Assembly: GCF_008122505.1 (NCBI RefSeq)
Contig: NZ_VSSB01000001.1
Span: 1,410,891-1,474,890, forward strand
Origin: Agromyces mariniharenae
GTDB lineage: Bacteria; Actinomycetota; Actinomycetes; Actinomycetales; Microbacteriaceae
Direction: 5' to 3'
Length of the DNA: 64,000 nt
The notes beneath the pieces are model-generated. The model ran no database searches, was not told where the DNA came from, and was given only the letters and a program-made list of their open reading frames with translations. Shown piece after piece: positions 28,903-36,694 of the stretch (its first letter is position 1; each line of letters starts with the position of its first letter). Both the position numbers and the translations under genes were made by a program.

Positions 28903-30627
28903 TCAGTGCACGTGCACCCTCGCGTCCGCGGCACCGCCCCCGACCGCCACCGGATCCTCGGCCGCGGGCGCCCCGACCGCCTCCGCGACCGCGCCCGCCG
29001 AGTGCACGACTCGACCGCCCACGACGGTGACCTCGGCGTGCTCCCCGAGCAGCCCCGCGGGATCGTGCTCGTGCCGGGAGAGGTCGTCCGACCACACCAC
29101 GAGGTCGGCGTCCATTCCGGGCCCGAGCCACCCACGCGACGCCTCCAGGTGCCACGCCCGTGCGCCGTGCAGGGTGTACGCCTCGAGCGCACGATCGAGG
29201 CCGACGCGCTCGTCGGCGGTCCACGCGTCGCTCCCGTCGAGCCCTGCGCGGGTCGCCGCCGAGTAGAGGCCGACGAGCGGGTCCATCTCGCCCACCTGCC
29301 AGTCGCTCGAGAACGCGACGGTCGCGCCCGAGCGCAGCAGGCTGTCGAATCGCCATGCCCGGCTCCAGCGCTCCTCGCCGACGTTCTCCATCCACGTGCC
29401 GGCCACGAGGTCGGGCGAGCAGTGCCGAGGCTGCATCGCGGCGGTCACGCCGAGCGCGCGGAACCGCGGAAGGTCGTCGGGGTGCAGGCACTCGACGTGC
29501 ACGATGCCGTGCCGGCGGTCGCGCGTGCCGTTGACGCGTGCGGCGTGCTCGATCGCGTCGAGGGCGAGGCGGATGCCGCCGTCCCCCGTCGCGTGGGTGT
29601 GGGTCTGGAAGCCCATCCGGTCGAGCTCGCCGATGACGCCGACGAGCTCGCGGTCGGGGTAGCTCGGTCGTCCGCGCACGCCGGGACGGTTCGCGTAGTC
29701 CTCGAGCATGAGGGCGGTGTGCGGCTCGATCACGTCGTCGGCGTAGAGCTTCAGCGGGCCGAGGCGCAGCAGCCCCGCGGCATCCGGAGCCTCGTTCGCC
29801 CGGTCGACCGCGTCGCGCAGCCGGCGGCGGAACGCGGCATCCGCCCCCACCGGATGGAACAGCGCGGTGATCACCCGCGACGTGAGGGCGCCCTCGGCGA
29901 GCGCGCGCTCGAAGAGCGGCAGCTCGGCCAGCGGCACCTGCGGCTCGACGACGGTCGTGATGCCGAGCGCGGTCGCCATGCGCATGCTCGAGCGCAGCTT
30001 GCGGTAGCGGCGCTCGGGCGAGTACATCGGGATGTCGCGCTGGAGCGCCGCGAGCCCGGCGACGGTCATGGCACTCGTGTAGAAGTCGGTCACCCAGCCC
30101 GTCGGCTCGCCCGTGACGGGGTCGCGCTCGGCACGTCCCCAGGCGAGGTCGCCGCCGTCGGCCACGCCGAGCGCCCGCAGGGCGGCCCGGTTGAGCCAGA
30201 CCGAGTGCTGGTCGTACGTCGTGACGAAGATCGGTCGCCCGGGCGCGTCGAGCCCGTCGAGGTCGGCCGCGTTCGGACGCCGGCCGTCGACGATCGAGTA
30301 GACGGCGTTCTCGGCGCAGATCCAGTCGAGGTCGGGCCGCCGGGCCGCGAACCCGGCGATGCGGCGGCGCACCTCGGCGAGGTCGTGGGCGCCCTCGAGC
30401 GACACGGCGTCCTCGTCGAAGCCCAGCAGCAGGTGGTTGTGGCTGTCGATGATGCCGGGAGTCACCAGCCGGCCGTCGGCCTCGATGCGGCGGCGCGCGT
30501 TCGGGGCATCCGCCGACGGCCCGACGTAGGCGATGCGGTCGTCGACGATGCCGACGGCCTCGGCCCAGGGCGCCGCGGGATCGAACGTGCGCACGCGGGC
30601 GTCGGTGATCAGCGTGTCGAGCATCAT
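28903..30627 (-). CDS. Amidohydrolase family 3 protein (YtcJ-like)
   Basis: Metal-dependent hydrolase of 574 aa. Metal-binding HxH in GIIDSHNHLLLGF (~residue 65), KLYADD (position of the family's bridging Lys), HTHATGD (His ligand), HVECLHPDDLPRF, and the Asp of SSDWQVGEMDP near residue 460. It likely hydrolyses a C-N bond of a small molecule; the substrate is unknown. The ATG (30627) overlaps the stop of the upstream permease gene as ATGA, with GAGGAG about 9 nt upstream inside the permease codons. The C-terminus is Ala/Val-rich. It is cotranscribed with the APC permease, whose substrate it may hydrolyse. Confidence 0.88.
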   Translation of the reverse strand: MMLDTLITDARVRTFDPAAPWAEAVGIVDDRIAYVGPSADAPNARRRIEADGRLVTPGIIDSHNHLLLGFDEDAVSLEGAHDLAEVRRRIAGFAARRPDLDWICAENAVYSIVDGRRPNAADLDGLDAPGRPIFVTTYDQHSVWLNRAALRALGVADGGDLAWGRAERDPVTGEPTGWVTDFYTSAMTVAGLAALQRDIPMYSPERRYRKLRSSMRMATALGITTVVEPQVPLAELPLFERALAEGALTSRVITALFHPVGADAAFRRRLRDAVDRANEAPDAAGLLRLGPLKLYADDVIEPHTALMLEDYANRPGVRGRPSYPDRELVGVIGELDRMGFQTHTHATGDGGIRLALDAIEHAARVNGTRDRRHGIVHVECLHPDDLPRFRALGVTAAMQPRHCSPDLVAGTWMENVGEERWSRAWRFDSLLRSGATVAFSSDWQVGEMDPLVGLYSAATRAGLDGSDAWTADERVGLDRALEAYTLHGARAWHLEASRGWLGPGMDADLVVWSDDLSRHEHDPAGLLGEHAEVTVVGGRVVHSAGAVAEAVGAPAAEDPVAVGGGAADARVHVH

Positions 30628-32120
30628 GCAGAGAACTCCTCGTCGTCGTCGCCGTGCAGCAGGTGAAGCGCGGCGGGGCTGCGGCGCAGGTACAGCGCGT
30701 AGTACGCGAATCCGGCGCCGACGATGCCGAACGCGATGCCGAGGCTCAGCCACTGGGCGGGGTCGAGGATGCCGATCACGAAGATGGCCCCGATCGCGAG
30801 CAGGGCGATCGCCGGCGGCAGGGGCCAGAGCGGCATCCGGTAGCCGTTCGCAGCTGCGGATGCCGCGGCGGTCGGGCTGACCGCGTCCGCGGATGCCGCG
30901 GCCTCCGTCGCCCTCGTGCGCCGCACGGCGAACGCGGCGAGCGCGATGAACCCGTAGCTGAACGCGAGCGTCGAGCCCGTGGCGTTGAGCAGCACGTCGA
31001 ACGGGATGAAGCACGCGGCGAGCGCGAGCACGCCCATGACGATCGTGGCGGCGACGGGCATCTTCGTGCGCGCCGACACCACCGCGAGCGGACGCGCGAT
31101 CGCGTCGGGCATCGCCCGGTCGCGGGCCGCCGCGAACAGGAGGCGGCCCGACTGCAGGGCGATCGCGATGATCGCGTTGACGATGGCGAGTGCGATCGCG
31201 ATGAGCACGACGACCGAGACCGCTTCACCCGCACTCGCCGAGAGGAACGACTCGACCGGCAGGGCGGCGCCGAAGAGGTCCTCGAGCGAGTCGGCGCCCA
31301 TGAGGATCGCCGTGAGCGGCACGAGCTCGGCGAGCACCGTGATGCCCGCGCTCCAGAGCACGGCCTTCGCGATGGCGCGGCGCGCGTCCTTCGTCTCCTC
31401 GGCGAAGTACACCGCACCGCCGTAGCCGTTGTACGAGAAGATCCCCTGCGTGACCGCGAGCACGAGGCCGGCGATGCCGAGCGGCGCGAGTCCACCCGTC
31501 GCGGCATCGAGCGCCTGCGGGTCGAGCAGCTCGGTGATCGGCCGCTCGACGTGCACGAAGCCGAGCAGCGCGAGCAGGGCCAGCGCGGCGATCTCGACGA
31601 AGAGGAAGGCGCCCGTGACCCAGGCGTTCGTGCGGATGTTGAAGCACGCGGTCACGACGGCCAGCGCGATGACGATGAGGGCCGTCCCCAGCGGGTCGAG
31701 TCCCGCGATGGCGACGCCGAGGTAGTCGGCGACCCCGAGCGCGAAGATCGCGACGATGAGCGGCAGGCTCACGAGGCCGATGAAGAACACGGCCGCGCCG
31801 GCCGCGGGTCCGAGCACCCGGCTGACGAGCGAGTAGTCGCCGCCGGCGATCGGATGCCGCGACGCGAGCTCGGCGTAGCAGAACGCGATGAGGACGCTGA
31901 TGACGCCGGCGAGCAGGAAGCCCCAGAACACGCCGGTGCCGTAGCCGGCGAGCGCGGCGCCGCCGAGGATGAACACGCTGGAGGCGGGCGAGATGCCCGA
32001 GAGCGTGATGAGGACGTTGCCGCCCACGCCGAGCGATCGCGAGAGGTGCGCGCCGTGCGTGGTGGTGGCAGCGGTGTCGAGGGCGGCGGCCGCCGCGCCG
32101 GGTGGGGTCTGAGGGGACAT
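30624..32120 (-). CDS. APC-superfamily permease
   Basis: Amino acid/polyamine/organocation transporter of 498 aa with about twelve membrane segments. The motif region LSRSLGVGGNVLITLSGISPASSVFI is in TM1 (Gly-rich unwound helix), and YAELASRHPIAGGDYSLVSRVLG after TM2 is the classic APC signature. FSYNGYGGAVYFAEETKDARR is in TM6-7. The start is ATG 32120 (AGAGG 6 nt upstream); ATG 32123 is adjacent. The Asp/Glu-rich C-terminus carries the ribosome binding site of the next gene. The TetR gene and its operator lie on the other side of the promoter. Confidence 0.9.
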   Translation of the reverse strand: MSPQTPPGAAAAALDTAATTTHGAHLSRSLGVGGNVLITLSGISPASSVFILGGAALAGYGTGVFWGFLLAGVISVLIAFCYAELASRHPIAGGDYSLVSRVLGPAAGAAVFFIGLVSLPLIVAIFALGVADYLGVAIAGLDPLGTALIVIALAVVTACFNIRTNAWVTGAFLFVEIAALALLALLGFVHVERPITELLDPQALDAATGGLAPLGIAGLVLAVTQGIFSYNGYGGAVYFAEETKDARRAIAKAVLWSAGITVLAELVPLTAILMGADSLEDLFGAALPVESFLSASAGEAVSVVVLIAIALAIVNAIIAIALQSGRLLFAAARDRAMPDAIARPLAVVSARTKMPVAATIVMGVLALAACFIPFDVLLNATGSTLAFSYGFIALAAFAVRRTRATEAAASADAVSPTAAASAAANGYRMPLWPLPPAIALLAIGAIFVIGILDPAQWLSLGIAFGIVGAGFAYYALYLRRSPAALHLLHGDDDEEFSA

Positions 32121-32149
32121 CATCGGCCTCTTCCAGGTGATCGGGGATT

Positions 32150-32169
32150 CTTTGACACTTGCGTCAAAG
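32150..32169. promoter_or_regulatory. TetR-type operator between divergent genes
   Basis: CTTTGAC-acttgc-GTCAAAG is a perfect 7-bp inverted repeat with 6-bp centre, 30 bp from the permease start and 43 bp from the TetR start. Such a site could control both directions. A further half-like GTGTCAA occurs at 32201-32207. Confidence 0.75.
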
Positions 32170-32198
32170 AATGCGCCGAGTCTGGCACGAGCGTCCAG

Positions 32199-32204
32199 TA
32201 GTGT
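32199..32204 (+). promoter_or_regulatory. -10 element of the TetR gene
   Basis: TAGTGT lies 7 nt before ATG 32212 without an SD: a leaderless arrangement. The operator at 32150 lies upstream of it, roughly at or beyond the -35 position. Confidence 0.45.
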
Positions 32205-32211
32205 CAACCGC

Positions 32212-32814
32212 ATGGCTCGACCGAAGCGGCAGGAGGCGCGGCGCGCGGCCCTCATCGAGGCGACGTACGCGGCAGGACGCGCGCACGGACTGCGGTCGCT
32301 CTCGCTCACGGATGTCGCGGAGCAGGCCGGGCTCACGCGGGGCGCGATCCTCTACTACTACGAGGACCTCGACGCGCTCCTCGTCGAGGCGCACTCGGCC
32401 GGCGTCGAGCGGTTCTGCGACGACCGCGACCGGCTCGTCGCCACGATCGACGATCCCCGCGATCGGCTGGGCGCCGCGATCGACGCGGGACTTCCGAGCG
32501 GACCCGACGACGCGCTCATGAGCCTGCTCTACGAGTTCGACGTGCTCGCCGGCAACTCCGCACTGCACGACGAACTCGTGCAGACCATGTACCTGCGGCA
32601 GCTCGCGACGTACCGCGGGATCCTCGCGGCCGGCCGCGAGGCGGGCGTCTTCTCACCGCGCCTCGAGGACGACGAGCTCGCGATGACCTTCGTCGCCCTC
32701 GAGGACGCGTACGGGCTGCACATCGTGGGCGGCAACGCGCTCATGACGGTCGACGCCGCAGCCGCGGCCATGCGCGCGGTCGCGGGCGACCTCGGCTGCC
32801 CGACGAGCAGCTGA
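32212..32814 (+). CDS. TetR-family transcriptional regulator
   Basis: 200 aa. The HTH is in residues ~20-55, with LRSLSLTDVAEQAGLTRGAILYYYED. The C-terminal helical domain is a TetR_C-like ligand pocket. It is divergent from the APC permease-amidohydrolase pair across a 91-bp region with a perfect inverted repeat, so it is the likely local regulator of uptake and hydrolysis. ATG 32212 is chosen because homologous sequence (ARPKRQEARRAALIEAT) starts there and a -10 lies 7 nt upstream. Confidence 0.9.
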   Translation: MARPKRQEARRAALIEATYAAGRAHGLRSLSLTDVAEQAGLTRGAILYYYEDLDALLVEAHSAGVERFCDDRDRLVATIDDPRDRLGAAIDAGLPSGPDDALMSLLYEFDVLAGNSALHDELVQTMYLRQLATYRGILAAGREAGVFSPRLEDDELAMTFVALEDAYGLHIVGGNALMTVDAAAAAMRAVAGDLGCPTSS

Positions 32815-32870
32815 TCGGACCTTCCCATCGGGCCGCGCTCGGCGTAGGTTGCGGAGCGGGGGTGGTCGCT

Positions 32871-33368
32871 GTGCGCACGCTCATCGTGGTGGAATCCATC
32901 TTCGGCAACACCGAGGCCATCGGTCGCGCGATCGCGACGGGCATCGGCGGCGACGTCGAAGTACTGGGCACGGATGCCGCGCCCGACCGCATCCCCGACG
33001 ACGTCGACCTGGTCGTGGTCGGGGGTCCGACCCATGCGTTCACGATGTCGACGCCCGCGACCCGCAAGTCGGCGAAGGAGCAGGGGGCCGAGGAGGTCCC
33101 GATCCGCGGCATCCGCGAGTGGCTCGACGGGCTCGCCACGCCGACGCAGCCGCCGCGCGTCGCGACGTTCGACACTCGCACGGTGTCACCGCGACTCCCC
33201 GGCTCGGCCGCGAAGAAGGCGATCAAGCACCTCGTGCGCCGCGGGATGCAGCCCATCGCGAAGCCCGAGACGTTCGGCGTGCACGGCTACTCGGGTCCGC
33301 TCGCCGACGGCGAGACGGCGCGGGCCGAGCGCTGGGGGCGTGAGCTCGCGGCGGCCTTCGCAGGTTGA
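32871..33368 (+). CDS. Flavodoxin-like protein
   Basis: 165 aa with one FMN-binding flavodoxin fold. The phosphate loop is VESIFGNTEAIGRAIA at residues ~6-22, and the second FMN loop region is VVVGGPTHAFTMSTPATRKSA at ~50-70. Short-chain flavodoxins carry electrons; flavodoxin-domain proteins of this size in actinobacteria are mostly uncharacterised. GTG 32871 is chosen because GGGGG lies 8 nt upstream; GTG 32862 is an alternative. It follows the TetR gene by 56 bp with its own TAGGTT -10-like sequence at 32845. Confidence 0.85.
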   Translation: MRTLIVVESIFGNTEAIGRAIATGIGGDVEVLGTDAAPDRIPDDVDLVVVGGPTHAFTMSTPATRKSAKEQGAEEVPIRGIREWLDGLATPTQPPRVATFDTRTVSPRLPGSAAKKAIKHLVRRGMQPIAKPETFGVHGYSGPLADGETARAERWGRELAAAFAG

Positions 33369-33377
33369 GTCGCCGGC

Positions 33378-33701
33378 TCAGCGGTGGTCGATGTCGAGGC
33401 GGATGCGACCGCGGAACCGGTCGGGATCGTCGTCGTCGGCGTCGTTCGCGGCGAACGCGATACCCTTGTCGCCGTCGCCCGGCAGGGGCGCGGGCGCGGG
33501 GAGCCGGCTCTGGCGATCGAGCTCGACCGCGGCCTCGTGCTTGCGCGGTGCGAACACCTCGTCGCCGATCATCATGATGCCACCGCCACCGCCACCGCCG
33601 CGGCGGGTCTTGTCGGAGAGGTCGATCCAGCCGAGCCGCACGGCGAGCACGCCGAAGGCCACGACGAGCAGGGCGATGCCGACCCAGATCCACCAATCCA
33701 C
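33378..33701 (-). CDS. Small single-pass membrane protein of unknown function
   Basis: 107 aa. MDWWIWVGIALLVVAFGVLAV is an N-terminal membrane segment with Trp at the interface. A seven-Gly run GGGGGGG precedes IMMIGDEVFAPRKHEA, then comes a Pro-rich segment and an Asp-rich C-terminus. The family is not recognised. GTG 33701 sits 6 nt after TAGAAT (minus strand) and has no SD, consistent with a real leaderless gene. It is convergent with the flavodoxin gene, 9 bp apart. Confidence 0.65.
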   Translation of the reverse strand: MDWWIWVGIALLVVAFGVLAVRLGWIDLSDKTRRGGGGGGGIMMIGDEVFAPRKHEAAVELDRQSRLPAPAPLPGDGDKGIAFAANDADDDDPDRFRGRIRLDIDHR

Positions 33702-33707
33702 CCGGCG

Positions 33708-33713
33708 ATTCTA
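33708..33713 (-). promoter_or_regulatory. -10 element of the small membrane protein gene
   Basis: Minus-strand TAGAAT lies 6 nt before GTG 33701. It is one mismatch from TATAAT and supports the reality of the gene. Confidence 0.5.
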
Positions 33714-33839
33714 GCGGGCGTTCGCTGAGCACTCTTCAGGAGTTCCGCACCCGCGGGGCCGCCGACGCTCCGAATCCTCCTGAGAACGGCTCGAATCCGG
33801 GGTCCGGCTCCTGAGAAACGATGAGGAGCAGATGCCGGG

Positions 33840-34889
33840 TCAGGGAACCCGGTAGAGCCACTCCCGCGTCGAGAACTTCGACTCGACGAGGGCCTCGGCC
33901 TCGGCGCGCTCGTCGTCGGCGACCTGCCCGCGCGTCGCGCCATAGAGGTCGGTGAACGTCTGCTTCAGGCTCTCGATGATCGCGCCGCGGCTGAGGCCCG
34001 TCTGCGAGCGCAGCGGGTCGACGCGCTTGGCCGCCGACGCGATGCCCTTGTCGCTGATCTTCTCGCGGCCGATGCGCAGCACCTCGAGCATCTTCTCGTT
34101 GTCGAGGTCGTACGCCATGGTCACGTGATGCAGCACGCCGCCCGAGCCGAGGCGCTTCTGCGCGGCGCCGCCGATCTTGCCGAGCGGGCTCGCGATGTCG
34201 TTGAGCGGCTGGTACGTCGCCTCGATGCCGATCGCGCGCAGGCCCTGCAGCACCCAGTCGTCGAGGAACGCGTAGGAGTCGGCGAAGCTCATCCCCTGCA
34301 CGAGCTCCGAGGGCACGTAGAGCGAGTACGTCACGACGTTGCCGCGCTCCATCATCATGGCGCCGCCCCCCGAGATGCGGCGCACGACGTCGAAGCCGTA
34401 GCGCTCGGCGCCCTCGGGGTCGACCTCGTTCCTCACCGACTGGAAGCTGCCGATCACCACGGCCGACTCGTCCCACTCCCAGAAGCGCAGCGTCGGCTTG
34501 CGGCGGCCCTCGCCGACGCGCGTCGCCAGCACCTCGTCGAGGGCGAGGTGCAGCCGCGGCGGCACGGCGGGCTCGTGCACGATCTCCCACTCGTAGTTCG
34601 CCCAGCTCGTGGCATCCGTCATCGCACGACGCACCGCCACGGCGACCGCGTCGGCCGAGAAGCCGAGCATCACCGCGCCGGGACGAAGGCCCGCGGTGAT
34701 CGCGGCCGAGAGCTGCTTGGCATCGGATGCCGCGGGCAGCCCCTCGAGCGCCGCGTCGATGTCGGCGAGCGCCTCGTCGGGCTCGAGGAAGAAGTCGCCC
34801 GCCACGCGGGGATTGCGGATGACGCCGTCGACGACGTCGAAGTCGACGACCACGAGCTTGCCACCGGGCACCTTGTACTCACCGTGCAT
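33840..34889 (-). CDS. Lipoate-protein ligase family protein with swapped domain order
   Basis: 349 aa. Residues ~1-90 resemble the lipoate ligase accessory domain that normally sits at the C-terminus (MHGEYKVPGGKLVVVDFDV, then RVAGDFFLEPDEAL and a helix pair). From residue ~95 follows the biotin/lipoate ligase catalytic fold, with the signature RRISGGGAMMMERGNVVTYSL and GKIGGAAQKR (catalytic Lys). It would attach lipoate to acyltransferase subunits and GcvH. The order accessory-catalytic is the reverse of E. coli LplA; archaeal enzymes have the two as separate proteins. A leaderless start is likely: TAGGCT lies 7 nt before the ATG. Confidence 0.87.
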   Translation of the reverse strand: MHGEYKVPGGKLVVVDFDVVDGVIRNPRVAGDFFLEPDEALADIDAALEGLPAASDAKQLSAAITAGLRPGAVMLGFSADAVAVAVRRAMTDATSWANYEWEIVHEPAVPPRLHLALDEVLATRVGEGRRKPTLRFWEWDESAVVIGSFQSVRNEVDPEGAERYGFDVVRRISGGGAMMMERGNVVTYSLYVPSELVQGMSFADSYAFLDDWVLQGLRAIGIEATYQPLNDIASPLGKIGGAAQKRLGSGGVLHHVTMAYDLDNEKMLEVLRIGREKISDKGIASAAKRVDPLRSQTGLSRGAIIESLKQTFTDLYGATRGQVADDERAEAEALVESKFSTREWLYRVP

Positions 34890-34896
34890 GGGCTAC

Positions 34897-34902
34897 AGCC
34901 TA
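34897..34902 (-). promoter_or_regulatory. -10 element of the lipoate ligase gene
   Basis: Minus-strand TAGGCT lies 7 nt before ATG 34889, no SD. Confidence 0.45.
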
Positions 34903-34976
34903 CGGATGCCGCGGGGTTCGTCGAGCGGGTTTCGCCCACGGCGAGAGCGGCCCACGCGGGCCGGGTCCGGCACTGC

Positions 34977-34982
34977 TAGCGT
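34977..34982 (+). promoter_or_regulatory. -10 element of the histidine phosphatase gene
   Basis: TAGCGT lies 6 nt before ATG 34989, no SD. It is divergent from the lipoate ligase -10, 74 bp away. Confidence 0.45.
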
Positions 34983-34988
34983 GCCGCC

Positions 34989-35630
34989 ATGACCACGTTC
35001 TTCCTCGCCCGGCACGGCGAGACCGTGTGGCACGCCGAGCATCGCTACGCGGGCAACTCGGATGTCGCGCTGACGCGCCACGGGCTCGGGCAGGCCGCCG
35101 CGCTCGGCGCCTGGGCGGCCGACGCGCAGCTCGATGCGATCGTCGCCTCGCCGCTCAGCCGGGCGAAGCGATCCGCGGCCCCGGCGGTCGAGACGACCGG
35201 CCTGGAGCTGCGCATCGACGAGCGGCTCGTCGAGATCGACTTCGGCGTGGCCGAGGGCCTCACGCCCGACGAGATCGCCGAACGGCACCCCGAGGACTGG
35301 GCGGCGTTCCGCACGGCGCCCGCGACGAATCCCCTGCCCGGCGGCGAGAGCGGACGTGCGGGCATCGCGCGTGCGCTCCCCGTGTTCGACGACCTCCACC
35401 GCGAGTTCCCCGACGGCCGGGTGCTCATCGTCGGCCACGCGACCCTCATCCGGCTGCTGTTCTGCGAGCTCGCGGGCATGGACCCCGACGGATACCGCGA
35501 CTTGCTGCCCGTGCTCGGCAACTGCCACCTGACGACGATCGAGTATCCGTGGGCCACCGAGTCGCGGGCGACGCACCACCCGCGCATTCGCCTGCTCGGG
35601 TTCGACGTGCCGCCCGCGCAGGCGCACTGA
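34989..35630 (+). CDS. Histidine phosphatase (phosphoglycerate mutase-like)
   Basis: 213 aa. The catalytic LARHGETVWH at residues 7-16 holds the phospho-His. The second Arg is in ASPLSRAKRSA, the proton donor Glu in LVEIDFGVAEGL, and the late catalytic His in VLIVGHATLIRLL. The size matches small broad-specificity phosphatases of branch 1 (GpmB/CobC-like). There is no cobalamin cluster nearby, so metabolite phosphatase is the neutral call. The gene stands alone, divergent from the lipoate ligase and convergent with the alpha/beta hydrolase. Confidence 0.9.
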   Translation: MTTFFLARHGETVWHAEHRYAGNSDVALTRHGLGQAAALGAWAADAQLDAIVASPLSRAKRSAAPAVETTGLELRIDERLVEIDFGVAEGLTPDEIAERHPEDWAAFRTAPATNPLPGGESGRAGIARALPVFDDLHREFPDGRVLIVGHATLIRLLFCELAGMDPDGYRDLLPVLGNCHLTTIEYPWATESRATHHPRIRLLGFDVPPAQAH

Positions 35631-35642
35631 CGAGCGTCGGGT

Positions 35643-36491
35643 TCAGTCGACCGCGAACCGCTCGTCGAGCCAGCGGATGAGGTCCTCGCGGACCTCCTCG
35701 CGGTTGATCTCGTTGAACACCTCGTGCCGTGCGCCCTCGTAGACGATGAGCGTCGCGTCGACGAGCTGCGCCCGCCGCACGAAGTCCTTCAGGAGGGCCT
35801 TCGCGCTGCGCTCCCCGGCCACGGGGTCGTCGGAGCCGACCAGGACGAGCAGCGGCAGCTCGCTCGGGATCCGCTTCGACGGCCGGGTGATGAGCGAGAA
35901 CGACTGCGGCCACCCGAAGAGCTGCTGCAGCGTGCGGTGGGTCGTGTAGGGGTCGCGCATGAAGTCCTGTGCGACCTGCGGGTCGCGGCTCAGCCACTCG
36001 ACCGGGGTGCCGCCCGGACGAGCGAACCTCTTGTTCAGGTCGCCGGTGTTGGTGAACCCGAGCTGCAGCCACGCGGTGCCACTGAGCACGACCGCGTCGT
36101 AGCGGTCGGGATGCCGGTTCACCACGTGCTGCGACATGAACGATCCCCACGAGTGGCCGAGCAGCACGAGCGGGACGTCGCCGCCCTCGGCGTCGCGGAT
36201 CACCTCGCCGAAGCGCTCGACGCCGGCGATCGCGGCGCCCATGCCGCCGGGCCCGGGCCGCCCCATGCGCCTCAGGTCGCCGCCGTGCTGCTCGAAGCCG
36301 GTCTGCCCGTGGCCGCGGTGGTCGTCGGCCCACACCGAGTACCCCGCCGCGTTCAGCGCCTGGATCAGCGCGCCGTAGCGGCCGATGTGCTCGCCGATCC
36401 CGTGCGCGAGCTGGATCACGGCGTTGGCCTCGGGCACCCGCCAGGACTCGTAGTGGATCCGGACCCCGTGCGCGTCGGTGAACGTCGGCAT
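35643..36491 (-). CDS. Alpha/beta hydrolase, monoacylglycerol lipase-like (serine aminopeptidase S33 type)
   Basis: 282 aa. The nucleophile elbow GHSWGS is near residue 117, the Asp in VGSDDPVAG near 224 and the His in GARHEVFNE near 254, so the triad is complete. The oxyanion region LAHGIGEHIGRYGALI and ADDHRGHGQT are the hallmarks of monoglyceride-lipase-like lysophospholipases. No signal peptide, so probably cytoplasmic lipid ester hydrolysis. Convergent with the phosphatase gene. Confidence 0.88.
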   Translation of the reverse strand: MPTFTDAHGVRIHYESWRVPEANAVIQLAHGIGEHIGRYGALIQALNAAGYSVWADDHRGHGQTGFEQHGGDLRRMGRPGPGGMGAAIAGVERFGEVIRDAEGGDVPLVLLGHSWGSFMSQHVVNRHPDRYDAVVLSGTAWLQLGFTNTGDLNKRFARPGGTPVEWLSRDPQVAQDFMRDPYTTHRTLQQLFGWPQSFSLITRPSKRIPSELPLLVLVGSDDPVAGERSAKALLKDFVRRAQLVDATLIVYEGARHEVFNEINREEVREDLIRWLDERFAVD

Positions 36492-36603
36492 GCCGACATC
36501 ATGTCAGGCGCGGCACGCCTGAGACGCTGCGGGCACGTGCGCGGGCGCGCCGCAGACACCGCGGGGCTCGCACGGATTCGCTCATCGAGATCCGCGGAAT
36601 TCC

Positions 36604-36633
36604 TTGACTGCGGTGAAACCAAACTGATTCTAT
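36604..36633 (+). promoter_or_regulatory. Promoter of the secreted GH31 gene
   Basis: TTGACT (36604-36609) and TTCTAT (36628-36633) with 18-bp spacing, in the most AT-rich stretch of the window. About 60 nt of leader remain before the ATG, and the SD-like GAGAGAAG precedes it. Confidence 0.55.
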
Positions 36634-36655
36634 GTGACTGTTTTGCTGGGTTTCA
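36614..36655. promoter_or_regulatory. Split inverted repeat around the GH31 promoter
   Basis: TGAAACC (36614-36620, inside the promoter spacer) and GGTTTCA (36649-36655, downstream of the -10) form a perfect 7-bp inverted repeat 28 bp apart. TGAAAC is a common LacI-type half-site. No regulator gene adjoins. Confidence 0.4.
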
Positions 36656-36694
36656 AATCACATTCGATCAGTTCAACGTGGAAAGTGAGAGAAG

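Noticed and set aside
27920..29491. 523-codon version of the DNA methyltransferase
   Set aside because: The extra N-terminal 220 codons run through the palindromic repeat and antisense to the amidohydrolase gene; family sequence begins near 28813-28819.
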